Below are positions 45,623-54,454 of a DNA stretch of 64,000 nt, piece after piece. The DNA comes from DAIDKA01 sp035487155. Its GTDB lineage: Bacteria; Pseudomonadota; Gammaproteobacteria; Steroidobacterales; Steroidobacteraceae. How positions within the stretch are numbered: position 1 is the stretch's first letter; each line of letters starts with the position of its first letter. The DNA lies in NCBI GenBank assembly GCA_035487155.1, contig DATHMK010000086.1, positions 52,120-116,119 on the forward strand, written 5' to 3'. A program made the translations under genes and the position numbers. The notes beneath the pieces were generated by a model. The model did no database searches. It was not told where the DNA came from and saw only the letters and a program-made list of their open reading frames with translations.

Positions 45623-45979
45623 CTAGTCCACGCCACCCACCGCGGGCGAATCACTGGCCGGAAATGATTCCTCCAGCGCCTCGTCGAGCAACTCCTCAAG
45701 GTGCGCCTCTTTGCCCGGTGAGGAATGCTTCTGCATATAGGCAACGGCATAAGAGCAGACGGGCTTCACGCTCCAACCATTGGCCGCCGCCAATTCCACA
45801 GCGCCTTGCATCAATTCCCCCGCCACCCCACGTCCACCGATCGCGCGCGGCACTCGCGTGTGGGTGATGCTCATGACCTTGCCATCAAGTTCATAGTCGA
45901 GCAGCCCCGTATAGCCCTCGAGTTGTGCCGTTAGACGGTGCGCGTGGCTGTCGTGAATGATCTGCAGCATTGGCGTCAT
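45623..45979 (-). CDS. Small GNAT-fold N-acetyltransferase (YjdJ-like)
   Basis: A 118-residue protein from the ATG at 45979. It has the compact GNAT fold of the PF14542 group: QLEGYTGLLDYELDGKVMSITHTRVPRAIGGRGVAGELMQGAVELAAANGW, in which the RAIGGRGVAGEL stretch is the acetyl-CoA pyrophosphate loop, then VKPVCSYAVAYMQKH. An acidic tail (EELLDEALEESFPASD) extends it by about 25 residues. Members are uncharacterised acetyltransferases. The neighbouring genes give no clue to its acceptor. The tail's EEL/DEALEESFPASDSPA pattern resembles short motifs found at the end of many small proteobacterial proteins. Confidence 0.85.
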   Translation of the reverse strand: MTPMLQIIHDSHAHRLTAQLEGYTGLLDYELDGKVMSITHTRVPRAIGGRGVAGELMQGAVELAAANGWSVKPVCSYAVAYMQKHSSPGKEAHLEELLDEALEESFPASDSPAVGGVD

Positions 45980-46316
45980 TGGCTCCCGGATGCCATCATG
46001 CTTCAGTCTAATGCGCGGCGTCGAATAAAGCCTCAACGGCGGCATCCAGGGCTTCACACATTGTCCTGTGCAGGGCATCAAGACCAAGCTAAATCAATGA
46101 GCTAGGGTAGGAAACAAAGGCCGAACGCCGGGGCGAACTGACCGCCGGATGAGCCATGGCCGTGCAGTCAATTCGCCCCGCCTCTGTTCTCACCGTCGGT
46201 ATCGTCTCCGATTCCGCATTTCCCACACGGGGCGGGCAGCGAGCAATCTAGTCCCGGAAGATTGCGAGACCATGGCGGGAATGTTTCCGGATTCCCGCTC
46301 GCGGCGACGCGCCGTT
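45980..46316. other. Intergenic region without a recognisable gene
   Basis: This 337-base stretch separates the GNAT and metallophosphoesterase genes, both on the minus strand. Open frames that cross it are shadows or lack ribosome sites and family motifs. The only structure seen is an 8-base inverted repeat at 46275-46298 just after the metallophosphoesterase stop. I see no tRNA-like or riboswitch-like fold. Confidence 0.6.
46275..46298 (-). terminator. Hairpin after the metallophosphoesterase gene
   Basis: Arms GCGGGAAT and ATTCCCGC are perfectly complementary around an 8-base loop, about 20 bases beyond the stop of the minus-strand metallophosphoesterase gene. The location fits a transcription terminator. 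There is no U-run after it, so it may instead be a 3'-end stabiliser or a chance repeat. Confidence 0.35.
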
Positions 46317-47666
46317 CTACGATCGATGTCGCTTGTTCTTCGCCTTGTGCACAGGTTTGCTTTTCGGTTTCGGCCCGGCCTTCTGTGCCGTCGCCTTCGA
46401 GGACTTGCCGCCCTGGGTCGCGATTCGATTCTCTTTGAGATCGACAACCACTGAATCGCGTACCTGCGCGCCCTCGCCCACCGACACTTTGAACTGGACA
46501 GACAGCTGTGTTGCGCTGGCGGTGATGGTCAAGAAACCAAATTCGAGAATCGGTGCGACGGCCAAGGTATCCGATCCGACGGTCGTACCGGCCGGCGGCG
46601 ACTTGGTCACCGGCGCCGTGACGGCATAACCACCATTACCCGCGACAATGTAGGGAATTTCCTTGCCGGTGGCCGTGCGATGCGTAAATCGCTGATACAG
46701 GTGCGCGTGCCCCGAGAGCACCAGATCTGGCCACAGATTGGCCGCACTACAACAAGTGTCCAGGTCGGCTTGTACTCCCGTGGAGCCACCGTGAACCGCG
46801 TCCACCGACAGGGGCGGATGATGCACGGCGATAACCACTGCGCGTTTGCCGGCCTCCCGGTCGGGCTTCAGGCGAGTCAATTCGGATTGCAGAAACGCGA
46901 TCTGTTCATCGGTGATCGGATAATGACCGCCTTGCGAGGAAATCACCCCCGGACCCTCCAGTGCATTGCTGTACAGGCCAATAATCGACACGAATGGCGC
47001 ATCAAGCGTGAAATACACGCCAGGTTGAGTCATTACGCTGCGCATCATCCCCAGCGCATCCGCGGAACGTGCGACTGATTGGGCGCAGAAATTCGCCTGA
47101 AACGCCGCGAGCGACACATTTTTCGGCGCCGTGGACGTCGGACCGAAGACCATGGCGTCGTGATTGCCCGGAATGGCGAATATGGGCCGATCATAGGCCC
47201 GATACGGTTCGTAGAACTGATCGTAGTAATACTGAGCCTCACCGAAATTGTAAATCACATCGCCCAGCAGAAATAAAAAGGCCGGCCCTGTGTCACCCGC
47301 CTGTTGGACCTCTTGTGCCATGCTGTCCGCGACATGGGCCTCGTGCTGAATGGCGGTGAGTGCTGTCTGAGAGCGGCTCACCTTCGCCGCACCGGTGTCG
47401 CCGGCCGCGTGGAACTGGATTTCCTTGGCCTTTTGAATCGCCGCGACCACATTTGCTGGCAGAAAGTTGTTCAGTTGCAGCGCAGTCGTGGCGTGCCGCG
47501 GCGGTATCTTTTGCACTTGCGTCTTATGAGCAAGGTAATACGCCGACTGGTAATACTCTGCACTATTATTGTCTACGCGAAACGTGGTCTCATCAGGACT
47601 TGGCTGCGGATCGGCGTAGAGCTGCCCGGCAGGGCCGACTATCTTCGGTATCTGTATTTGCGGCAT
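46317..47666 (-). CDS. Calcineurin-like metallophosphoesterase
   Basis: A 449-residue protein without a signal peptide, begun at MPQIQIPK. The dimetal site motifs are all present: HAAGDTGA near residue 91, LLGDVIYNFGE near 134, IPGNHDAMV near 166, VIAVHHPPLS near 281 and VLSGHAHLYQRF near 318. This set is that of the purple-acid-phosphatase-like branch of the superfamily. A C-terminal beta domain of about 100 residues is followed by a lysine/arginine-rich tail (KPVHKAKNKRHRS). The substrate is unknown. No operon partner: the MarC-type gene is divergent. Confidence 0.88.
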   Translation of the reverse strand: MPQIQIPKIVGPAGQLYADPQPSPDETTFRVDNNSAEYYQSAYYLAHKTQVQKIPPRHATTALQLNNFLPANVVAAIQKAKEIQFHAAGDTGAAKVSRSQTALTAIQHEAHVADSMAQEVQQAGDTGPAFLFLLGDVIYNFGEAQYYYDQFYEPYRAYDRPIFAIPGNHDAMVFGPTSTAPKNVSLAAFQANFCAQSVARSADALGMMRSVMTQPGVYFTLDAPFVSIIGLYSNALEGPGVISSQGGHYPITDEQIAFLQSELTRLKPDREAGKRAVVIAVHHPPLSVDAVHGGSTGVQADLDTCCSAANLWPDLVLSGHAHLYQRFTHRTATGKEIPYIVAGNGGYAVTAPVTKSPPAGTTVGSDTLAVAPILEFGFLTITASATQLSVQFKVSVGEGAQVRDSVVVDLKENRIATQGGKSSKATAQKAGPKPKSKPVHKAKNKRHRS

Positions 47667-47806
47667 CGCGGTCCCACCTCTTTTGACGTCAGCTGCTTAT
47701 CACAGAATTTATCTCTTCTGTGCTACGCACGAGTGACAAATCGGGCCATTGCTGTAATGTCGCCGATATCCATGAACAGATCCGATTTGGAATCCAGAGC
47801 GCACGC

Positions 47807-48493
47807 GTGATTCTCTTTCAGGGTATTCATCATTTTATCGGTCTGGTGCTACTGGCCATTGCAGCCCTCTTTCCCATTGTGGATCCACTGGGGGGTGCGC
47901 CGATCTATCTTGCCCTGGTCAGTGCGCTGACCCCAGCGGATCGGGCACGCACTGCGCGCCTGGTCGCCCTCAATAGCTTCTTCCTGTTGGCGGTCTCGGT
48001 ACTGATCGGCGCCTACGTTCTGGATATCTTTGGCGTGTCGATCCCGGCGGTGCAGGTCGGGGGAGGACTGATTGTATGCGCCATCGGCTGGTCATTCTTG
48101 ATGACTCCTGGCTCACCCGCGGTCTCCGATCGAGTCGCTACTCCTGATCCGGATGTTCTTAGCCAAAGAGCGTTTTATCCCCTAACCATGCCCTTAACGG
48201 TCGGACCCGGATCGATATCCGTAGCCATCACCCTGGGCGCCAATCCTCCACGTGAATTCAGGTCGCTCTTCACCACGGCGCTGGCTCATGTCATCGGCGT
48301 TCTAATCGTCGCGGTAAGTATTTACCTGTGTTACCGCTACGCGGACCGGATCCTGAACAAACTGGGGCGGACCGGCACCAATGTGTTGATTCGGCTTTCG
48401 GCCTTCATTTTATTTTGCATTGGCGTGCAAATCATCTGGAACGGTCTGCGGACGCTGCTATCCACACTCCTCCATGGGGCCGCCGACGCCTAG
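47807..48493 (+). CDS. MarC-family integral membrane protein
   Basis: Six hydrophobic helices in a protein of about 228 residues if started at the GTG at 47807. A GTG at 47720 would give 257 residues and no good ribosome site favours either. The MarC/UPF0056 signatures are present: LFPIVDPLGGAPIYLALVSALTPADRARTARLVALNSFFLL in the first half, and YPLTMPLTVGPGSISVAITLGA with the second N/P-type loop, then RLSAFILFCIGVQIIWNGL at the end. The family was once linked to multiple antibiotic resistance, but its transport role is unproven. It stands alone; the flanking spaces of 140 and 236 bases hold no gene I can support. Confidence 0.88.
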   Translation: MILFQGIHHFIGLVLLAIAALFPIVDPLGGAPIYLALVSALTPADRARTARLVALNSFFLLAVSVLIGAYVLDIFGVSIPAVQVGGGLIVCAIGWSFLMTPGSPAVSDRVATPDPDVLSQRAFYPLTMPLTVGPGSISVAITLGANPPREFRSLFTTALAHVIGVLIVAVSIYLCYRYADRILNKLGRTGTNVLIRLSAFILFCIGVQIIWNGLRTLLSTLLHGAADA

Positions 48494-48729
48494 CAGCCAC
48501 CCAAGCTGGCAGCGATGCTGTAAACGCGTCGGGTGGTAGCCCGGTGCAGACCCATAGCGTGGCGGTGCGGGCTTGGATCACCCCATGTAATATCTTATTA
48601 ATCAATGTTCTATGACGGTTATGTTATTTAAATTGAAGATCTGCGGCGCACCTGATCGCCGCGGATGTGCGAACCGGCCGCTGGTAGAGTCAGCGCTGAT
48701 GAGCAGTTAAGGATCGGAGCTCAAAGGCC

Positions 48730-49716
48730 GTGCCGCGATCGGACAATCCTTATTATTCCGGGCTACCCAGCGATCACTTCGACGGTCTGCGCTTCTTTAA
48801 TCCGGATCACCCCGACACCGATCGCGGCCTTCGTGATCTGCTGCGCTGGAAACTGAAGGAAACAGCCGCGCCCTGGCCGCGGTCCGTCCCCGTGCGGCAG
48901 ACAGTTCCGGAACCTCGTGTGGCCGGATTGCGAGCGACCATCGTCGGCCACGCAAGCGTGTTGCTCCAGGCAGGTGGCATCAACGTTCTGACCGACCCCG
49001 TATGGTCGGAAAGGGCGAGCCCGCTGCGCTTCGCCGGCCCGCGGCGCGTGTGGGCACCCGGAATCGCCTTTGACTCCTTGCCGCAGATCGACGCCGTACT
49101 GCTCAGTCACAATCACTACGATCATTTGGACCTGAGGACTCTGCGGCGGCTGCATATCGGGCACAGGCCTCTGATGGTGACCCCTTTGGGGAATGACGCG
49201 ATCCTGCGGCGTGCGATTCCCGGCGTGCAAGTGGTGGCGGGCGACTGGTGGGAGCGTATCCAGATCGGCAAGGGCGCCGAGGTGACCATCGTCCCGGCCT
49301 ATCACTGGTCCTCGCGCACGGGGCGCGACCGGCGCATGGCGCTCTGGTCAGGCTTCATGCTCAGTACCGGTGCCGGGCGCACTTATTTTTCGGGCGATAC
49401 CGGCTATGGGAACGGCCGCATCTTTCGCGAGGTACGGCAACGCATCGGTCGGCCCGATCTGGCTCTGATTCCCATCGGCGCCTATGCGCCGCGCTGGTTC
49501 ATGTGCGCACAGCACACCGATCCCAACGAAGCCGTGCAGATCCTGGAGGATCTCGAAGCCTCCTGTGCCGTCGGCATTCACTGGGGCGTCTTCCGGCTCA
49601 CCGATGAGCGGCGGGACGAGCCGCCCGAACTGCTCCGCAAAGCACTCGCGCACCGAGGGATTGCCGCGAATCTATTTCCCGCGGGAGTGCCCGGGGTGAG
49701 CTACGAACCAGGTTGA
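48730..49716 (+). CDS. Metallo-beta-lactamase-fold hydrolase (NAPE-PLD/UlaG-like)
   Basis: A 328-residue protein starting at GTG. The metal site is complete: LSHNHYDHLD near residue 125 (HxHxDH), PAYHWSSRTG, FSGDTGYG near 220 for the bridging Asp, and GIHWGVFRLTDE near 280. An N-terminal region (SDHFDGLRFFNPD) and the placement of motifs match the MBL subgroup annotated as NAPE-hydrolysing phospholipase D-like or UlaG-like. It is cytosolic because no signal is seen. Its last 16 bases overlap the convergent reductase-like gene. Substrate unknown; a phosphodiester or lactone is possible. Confidence 0.87.
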   Translation: MPRSDNPYYSGLPSDHFDGLRFFNPDHPDTDRGLRDLLRWKLKETAAPWPRSVPVRQTVPEPRVAGLRATIVGHASVLLQAGGINVLTDPVWSERASPLRFAGPRRVWAPGIAFDSLPQIDAVLLSHNHYDHLDLRTLRRLHIGHRPLMVTPLGNDAILRRAIPGVQVVAGDWWERIQIGKGAEVTIVPAYHWSSRTGRDRRMALWSGFMLSTGAGRTYFSGDTGYGNGRIFREVRQRIGRPDLALIPIGAYAPRWFMCAQHTDPNEAVQILEDLEASCAVGIHWGVFRLTDERRDEPPELLRKALAHRGIAANLFPAGVPGVSYEPG

Positions 49717-50465
49717 CTGAAGAACGGCTTCATATCGCTGTACTCGTAGGACTTGACCTGAGGTGGAGGGAGCGCACCTTGATCCAGCTGCTGCTTCAGT
49801 TGGCACAGCGCTTCTTGCGTGCCCGCGAACATGGCGCGCGCCAGCTCATTCTTGTGGATGGAGTGGAAGCGCGACGGCAGGGCCCACTGCACGGCCGGGA
49901 AGACATAGCGCAGGTAGGACGGTGTGTTGGAGTTGCCAAAGATGACGCTGGGCCTGTAGATGCCGAGGACCGGAATGCCGACGCCGGTTACCGCCTGCTC
50001 CTTCTCCCCGATGATGCGCGCATACATAAACGAGGACCTGATGTCCGCGCCAACGGCGGTCATGAGGCCGATGGCAAGTACACCGCCGGCCTTGCAGCCC
50101 TTGGCGAAGGCCTCGGGATACTGTACCTCGATCCGGCGCACCTGTGCTTCGGGCATCCTTTGACTGCCCTTGCCGACGCCAATGGCACAGAAACCGACCG
50201 TGGCGCCCGCATCCCTCACCGCCGGTTTTACGGCCTCGGCCAACTTGTCCATATCCGGCACCACGAGCTCACGCACCTTGACCATGCCGTTGAATTCATC
50301 ACTGTGCCTGCGGTTCACCACCACCACCTGCCTCACCGCGGGGCTGGCCACCAGCAGCATCACGATCTGCCGTCCAACATTGCCTGTTGAACCCAGCACG
50401 ACTGCCGAGTAGGGCTGTAGCGCGAAGGGCAGTGATGATTTGAGCATGGGATGCGGGGCCTGCAC
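49701..50465 (-). CDS. NAD(P)-binding (NmrA/HTATIP2-like) reductase
   Basis: A 254-residue atypical short-chain dehydrogenase. The dinucleotide motif is VVLGSTGNVGRQIV near residue 23, followed by VVVVNRRHSDEF and GFCAIGVGKG. The active-site Tyr-xxx-Lys of classical SDRs is replaced by SSFMYARIIGEKEQAV, as in the HTATIP2/TIP30-like and NAD(P)H-binding PF13460 groups. The GTG at 50465 shares one base with the stop of the upstream metallo-hydrolase (TAGTG), implying coupling; an ATG lies six codons further in. It is the last gene of the four-gene minus-strand operon. The substrate is unknown. Confidence 0.8.
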   Translation of the reverse strand: MQAPHPMLKSSLPFALQPYSAVVLGSTGNVGRQIVMLLVASPAVRQVVVVNRRHSDEFNGMVKVRELVVPDMDKLAEAVKPAVRDAGATVGFCAIGVGKGSQRMPEAQVRRIEVQYPEAFAKGCKAGGVLAIGLMTAVGADIRSSFMYARIIGEKEQAVTGVGIPVLGIYRPSVIFGNSNTPSYLRYVFPAVQWALPSRFHSIHKNELARAMFAGTQEALCQLKQQLDQGALPPPQVKSYEYSDMKPFFSQPGS

Positions 50466-51352
50466 TAAGGCGCTCCCATGAATGCATAGCGATAGACGCT
50501 TCCGTCACGAAGGACCCGCCCCGCAGAGGGATCACGAAAGTGGGCCGGGAAGCAGACTAGATTCTCCTCCACGGCGCGAGCAAGGGTGCGCAGGCGGGTC
50601 TGACGGGCCATTTCCGGATCACCATCAAAAGACATGGTCAACTGCGGCCGGATCAGTTGTATCGGGTGGTGGACCACGTCACCCCAGAAGATCGCCCGCT
50701 CGCCGCCACATTCGGCAAGCACCGAGAAATTTCCCGGCGAATGCCCGAATGCCGGCTCAAGCCACACGCCGTCGCCGATCTGCCGATGGACGATGAGATT
50801 CTCTTCGATCAACTCCGCCTGGCCGGCCTCGTAGACCGGCAGTACTGAGTCGCGGAATGCGCGCAAATGATCGTCCACCAGCTCCTGCCGGCCGAAATGC
50901 TCGAAATCACGGCGCGAGAACAGGTAGCGAGCCTTCGCAAAGGTGGGCACCCACTTGCCACTTTCCAGCCGCGTGTTCCAGCCGACATGGTCGAAATGAA
51001 GATGGGTGCACAGAACCAGATCGATATCGTCCGTGGCCAGGCCGAGATGGGCGAGATTCGCGAGGAAGGGCGTATCGGCGTGATCGACATCCGGAATCGA
51101 GCGCTGCTTGTGATTGCCGTTGCAGGCATCGATCAGCACGGTGAGTCCGTCCAGCTGTATCACATAGCTGTGCATGCTCATCATGAATGCCGAGCGCTCG
51201 GGAGTCGGACCGAGCGTCTCATCCTGATACCAGGTGGCCAGGCGCGCCAGATCCTCCGCGCTGATCCCGGGCAGAATCAGTGACAGCGGCGGCCCGCTGT
51301 GCATCTCGAACACCTTGCGCACCGTCATGCGCCCCAAAGTCACCGGCAACAT
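50465..51352 (-). CDS. Metallo-beta-lactamase-fold hydrolase (lactonase-like)
   Basis: A 295-residue protein. The ATG at 51352 has a very good ribosome site (GGGGAGG, five bases away), better than the ATG eight codons downstream. Metal-binding motifs: LCTHLHFDHVGWN near residue 125, AFGHSPGNF near 215, FWGDVVHHPIQL near 236, and VCFPAHFRDP near 271. The arrangement is that of the AHL-lactonase/GumP-like MBL group, which opens lactone rings. The operon order is SnoaL-like, MFS transporter, this hydrolase, reductase. That suggests uptake and ring opening of a small, perhaps xenobiotic or aromatic-derived, lactone or ester. The substrate is inferred only from the operon. Confidence 0.88.
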   Translation of the reverse strand: MLPVTLGRMTVRKVFEMHSGPPLSLILPGISAEDLARLATWYQDETLGPTPERSAFMMSMHSYVIQLDGLTVLIDACNGNHKQRSIPDVDHADTPFLANLAHLGLATDDIDLVLCTHLHFDHVGWNTRLESGKWVPTFAKARYLFSRRDFEHFGRQELVDDHLRAFRDSVLPVYEAGQAELIEENLIVHRQIGDGVWLEPAFGHSPGNFSVLAECGGERAIFWGDVVHHPIQLIRPQLTMSFDGDPEMARQTRLRTLARAVEENLVCFPAHFRDPSAGRVLRDGSVYRYAFMGAP

Positions 51353-51363
51353 CGTAGCCTCCC

Positions 51364-52635
51364 CTAGTCCAATGCGCGTCGTTGAGCGAGCGCGTGCCCG
51401 GCGGCACGGGCCAGAACCAGCGGCGCTGTCTCCCGCAGACCGAATGCCGCCAGGCAGCCCACCAGTGCGAACAACAGCAGCCCGTCAAGCGGCGCCACCA
51501 TACCCATGTGGTCGGCAGCATAGCCGCTCACCAACGGTGCCAGAACACCGCCCAGTATTTCGCTGCCACCCATGCAAAGTCCCAGTGCGGCCCCCATATG
51601 CGCGGCTCCTACACTCTCTGCCGGCACCGTCGACATGAATAGCGGCATGATCCCCGTGAACGACCAGCCGATGAAGAATATCGTGGCGAGCCCCCACACC
51701 GGCCCGGAATAAAACAATGCCCCGAGGGGCAGGATGAAGGAAAGCACCGGCACGAAAGTCATGACGGGCCGACGGCCTATGCGATCGGAAAGGCCCGGAA
51801 TCAGGAAGGAATACAAGGTCGCCGCGATACCCAGAACACCCATGAGCCAGCTCATGGTGGAGGCATCGTAATGGCGGACGTTGACCAGATACAGCGGCAT
51901 GAAGGTCCAGGTGACGACCAGGTAGGCCACGAAGGCAATACTCAAAATGACGCAGCGAATGACGTTGCCGTTGAGCGGCAAGGCTCGCAGGCGGACGCCG
52001 GCGCCAGGCGCCCCGGTCGCAGACGGCTGCGGCGTCTGCTCCTGAATCATCCACATCATCAGCACCGCAATGAGCAATCCGGGGGCGCCGGCCAGGAAGA
52101 AGGCGTGGCGCCAGCCATAGGTCATTGCGAACCCGACGAGCACGACGGGCGCCACGAAGGATCCCATGAGACTGGAACCAAACCCCTGCGCGATCCCCAT
52201 GGCGACCCCACGGCGCCGCGGGCTAACCTGTGCGGCGATCAGCGACTGGCTCAGCGGCATGATACCGCCTTCGGCAGTTCCCATCAGGAGCCGGCTTGCC
52301 AGCAACATGCCAAAACCGACCGCCACGCCGGACCCGAAGGAGCACAAGGCAAAGAGTACGGTACAGAGAATCAGCCATTTCTTGCGCGAACCAAACCGGT
52401 CCGCGACCACACCGATGCCGAAGGCCGCGATTGCCCAAGTCAGCGACAGTCCTCCCGACAGCATGCCCACCTGGGTGTTACTGAGCCGAAGTTGCGGCTG
52501 CACGAAAGGCATCAGGAAGCTGAGCGCATTGCGGTCGAACAGCACGAAGCCGAAGGCGGTGCTGAGTAATCCGGTCAGTAGCCACTGGTAGGCTACCGAT
52601 TGTCGGGGCTCACTGTTCGTGAGTGCAGCGCTCAC
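51364..52635 (-). CDS. MFS transporter (ACS/aromatic-acid type)
   Basis: From the GTG at 52635 the protein has 423 residues and twelve hydrophobic helices. The open frame extends upstream, but into the preceding SnoaL-like gene. Seen: WLLTGLLSTAFGFVLFDRNALSFLMPF in helix 1, GVVADRFGSRKKWL as the MFS loop motif, LMGTAEGGIMPLSQSLIAAQVSPRRRGVAMGIAQGFGSS in helices 4-5 and the second loop SDRIGRRPVMTF. This is the anion-type MFS branch that carries aromatic or organic acids. Two bases separate it from the upstream stop, and 11 bases from the lactonase-like gene. It is the probable uptake step of that operon. Confidence 0.88.
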   Translation of the reverse strand: MSAALTNSEPRQSVAYQWLLTGLLSTAFGFVLFDRNALSFLMPFVQPQLRLSNTQVGMLSGGLSLTWAIAAFGIGVVADRFGSRKKWLILCTVLFALCSFGSGVAVGFGMLLASRLLMGTAEGGIMPLSQSLIAAQVSPRRRGVAMGIAQGFGSSLMGSFVAPVVLVGFAMTYGWRHAFFLAGAPGLLIAVLMMWMIQEQTPQPSATGAPGAGVRLRALPLNGNVIRCVILSIAFVAYLVVTWTFMPLYLVNVRHYDASTMSWLMGVLGIAATLYSFLIPGLSDRIGRRPVMTFVPVLSFILPLGALFYSGPVWGLATIFFIGWSFTGIMPLFMSTVPAESVGAAHMGAALGLCMGGSEILGGVLAPLVSGYAADHMGMVAPLDGLLLFALVGCLAAFGLRETAPLVLARAAGHALAQRRALD

Positions 52636-52637
52636 GG

Positions 52638-53114
52638 CTAGCGCACGGCGCCCGGCACATGCGTTGCGAAACGGGACAGTACCGCTCCGGACCAACCCAT
52701 GATCGCCTTGGACTTGATCCTCCATTCGCCATCGACTCTGGCCACCACATCGCGAATGTGCCCACACCAATGAAGGTGTGGTGCGGCGGGTGGATGAGTG
52801 ATCGTTGCCCATGCATAGGAGCGGACCACCCAGTGGTCGGCGCGGCCTTCGGCGTCGGGTTCAAACACCAGCTGGCTCATCTGATGCTGGTGTCCCGGAA
52901 AGTCCGCGCGCTTGTGGAACTTCAACACCAGCTTGCGGATTTCACTGTGGCCCTTGCGCACCTCGAGTCCCCCCTCGCGGGTTTCTTCGGTCGCCTCCGC
53001 ATCGGGGGTGAAAAGCGCCACGTAACCATCGGTGTCGCCGGTATCAAGCGCCCAGCTGTAACGCGCGTACAACTCGTAGATTTCCATGCGATCCAGGGCT
53101 GAAGGTCCTTTCAT
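52638..53114 (-). CDS. SnoaL/NTF2-like protein (nuclear transport factor 2 fold)
   Basis: The ATG at 53114 has GGAGGG seven bases upstream and gives 158 residues. An alternative ATG at 53129 abuts the ribosome site. The SnoaL_4-like pattern is visible: ALDRMEIYELYARYSWALDTGDTDGYVALFTPDA, then a central strand with HQHQMSQLVFEPDAEGRADHW and a C-terminal HWCGHIRDVVARVDGEWRIKSKAIMGW. Members of this fold include dehydratases, isomerases and hydroxylase beta-subunits of aromatic pathways. It leads the four-gene operon with the transporter and lactonase-like hydrolase, so a metabolic isomerase or dehydratase role on the same compound is likely but unproven. Confidence 0.82.
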   Translation of the reverse strand: MKGPSALDRMEIYELYARYSWALDTGDTDGYVALFTPDAEATEETREGGLEVRKGHSEIRKLVLKFHKRADFPGHQHQMSQLVFEPDAEGRADHWVVRSYAWATITHPPAAPHLHWCGHIRDVVARVDGEWRIKSKAIMGWSGAVLSRFATHVPGAVR

Positions 53115-53206
53115 CTGCCATCCCTCCAAGGAGAATCAAGCGGTTATGGGTTGCACGATTGTCTGCTGGGCCGAATAATGCAACTAAATCGCAAGGGGGT
53201 CGGAAA

Positions 53207-54451
53207 ATGCGAACAGCCACGGGTAGGTTTGCGGCAATCATCGCGGGACTGGCTTGCATGGCCGCCATGGCGCCGGCCAATGCGGAATGGGTGGCGACCT
53301 GGAGCGCCTCCCCTCATGCGCCGCTGGGCACGGAAGGCCCGTTCGGTGCCGCATCCTACGACAATGTCACGATCAGTCAGATCCTGCGCATCAGTGAGGG
53401 TGGCGCACGCCTGCGCCTGCGCTTCTCGAACCGCTATGGCGCTGCCCCGCTTGCCATCGGTGCTGCGCGGGTCGTGCGGATCGACGATTCAGGCACCGAA
53501 GTGCCGGGTAGCTCTCGGACCTTGAGTTTCGGCGGCGATCCCGGCGCCGTGATCCCGCGCGGCGCGCCCTTCACCAGCGACGCGGTCAGGCTGACCTTGC
53601 CCAGCCTGTCGCGCCTCAAGGTGGAAATCTACTTACCCAAGCCCACCGGCCCTTGCACCTGTCACCTCACGGGCGTCGACGAGCTTGACGTCTCACCTCC
53701 GGGTAACTATGTCGGCAAGCCCTTTGGCCCCGTGTCCAAGGCACAGTTCCGCGCCTTCCTGAGTGTCGTTGAAGTCGATTCACCCAGGGCGCTGGGCACC
53801 ATCGTCGCCTTCGGAGACTCGATCACCGACGGGGTCGGGTCTACGGCCGGGGCCAATCACCGCTGGCCGGACATCCTGGCGGATCGATTGCAGAAGTCGG
53901 GAAAGGCATGGGCCGTTGCCAATGCCGCGATCAGCGGCAACCGAATCCTGAGTCCCGGCATGGGCGATTCGGCGCTGGCCCGCTTCGACGAAGATGTGCT
54001 GAGCCTTCCGAATGTGAAATACATCATCGTCTTTGAAGGGGTCAACGACATTGGCAACTACTTCGGCAATCGTGCGCCGCCTGCGCCCGGCTTTCCCACC
54101 CTCGACCAGCCCGAGATCTCGGTCGAGCAGATGATAGCCGGATACAGGCAGATCATCGCACGCGCCCATGACAAGGGGATCAAGGTCATCGGCTCGCCAA
54201 TCGGCCCCTACAAAGGGGCGGCGTATTGGTCCGAGGCGGGTGAAGCCGCGAGACAGAGGATCAACGACTGGATTTTGAAGGGGGGAGCCTTCGATGGCAT
54301 CGCGCGGATCGACACCGCGTTCGCCGACCCGGCCGATCCGAGACAGATGCGCGCGGGCTATCACATGGGCGATCATCTGCATGGCAACGACGCCGGCCTG
54401 AAGGCCGTCGGAGACTCGATCGACCTGTCGCTCTTCGCATCACGACACTGA
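53207..54451 (+). CDS. Exported SGNH/GDSL esterase
   Basis: A 414-residue protein from the ATG at 53207 (GGGGG upstream); the frame runs back to 53159 without a signal peptide. The leader is FAAIIAGLACMAAMAPANA. The first 175 residues form a beta-rich region with EWVATWSASPHAP and RLRFSNRYGAAPL. The SGNH hydrolase follows: AFGDSITDG with Ser205, AAISGNRIL, EGVNDIGNY (Asn), and HMGDHLHGNDAG with the Asp/His pair. Such enzymes deacetylate or hydrolyse esters of polysaccharides. The GH31 gene starts three bases after its stop, so the two are co-expressed and probably co-act on substituted hemicellulose. Confidence 0.9.
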   Translation: MRTATGRFAAIIAGLACMAAMAPANAEWVATWSASPHAPLGTEGPFGAASYDNVTISQILRISEGGARLRLRFSNRYGAAPLAIGAARVVRIDDSGTEVPGSSRTLSFGGDPGAVIPRGAPFTSDAVRLTLPSLSRLKVEIYLPKPTGPCTCHLTGVDELDVSPPGNYVGKPFGPVSKAQFRAFLSVVEVDSPRALGTIVAFGDSITDGVGSTAGANHRWPDILADRLQKSGKAWAVANAAISGNRILSPGMGDSALARFDEDVLSLPNVKYIIVFEGVNDIGNYFGNRAPPAPGFPTLDQPEISVEQMIAGYRQIIARAHDKGIKVIGSPIGPYKGAAYWSEAGEAARQRINDWILKGGAFDGIARIDTAFADPADPRQMRAGYHMGDHLHGNDAGLKAVGDSIDLSLFASRH

Positions 54452-54454
54452 GGT

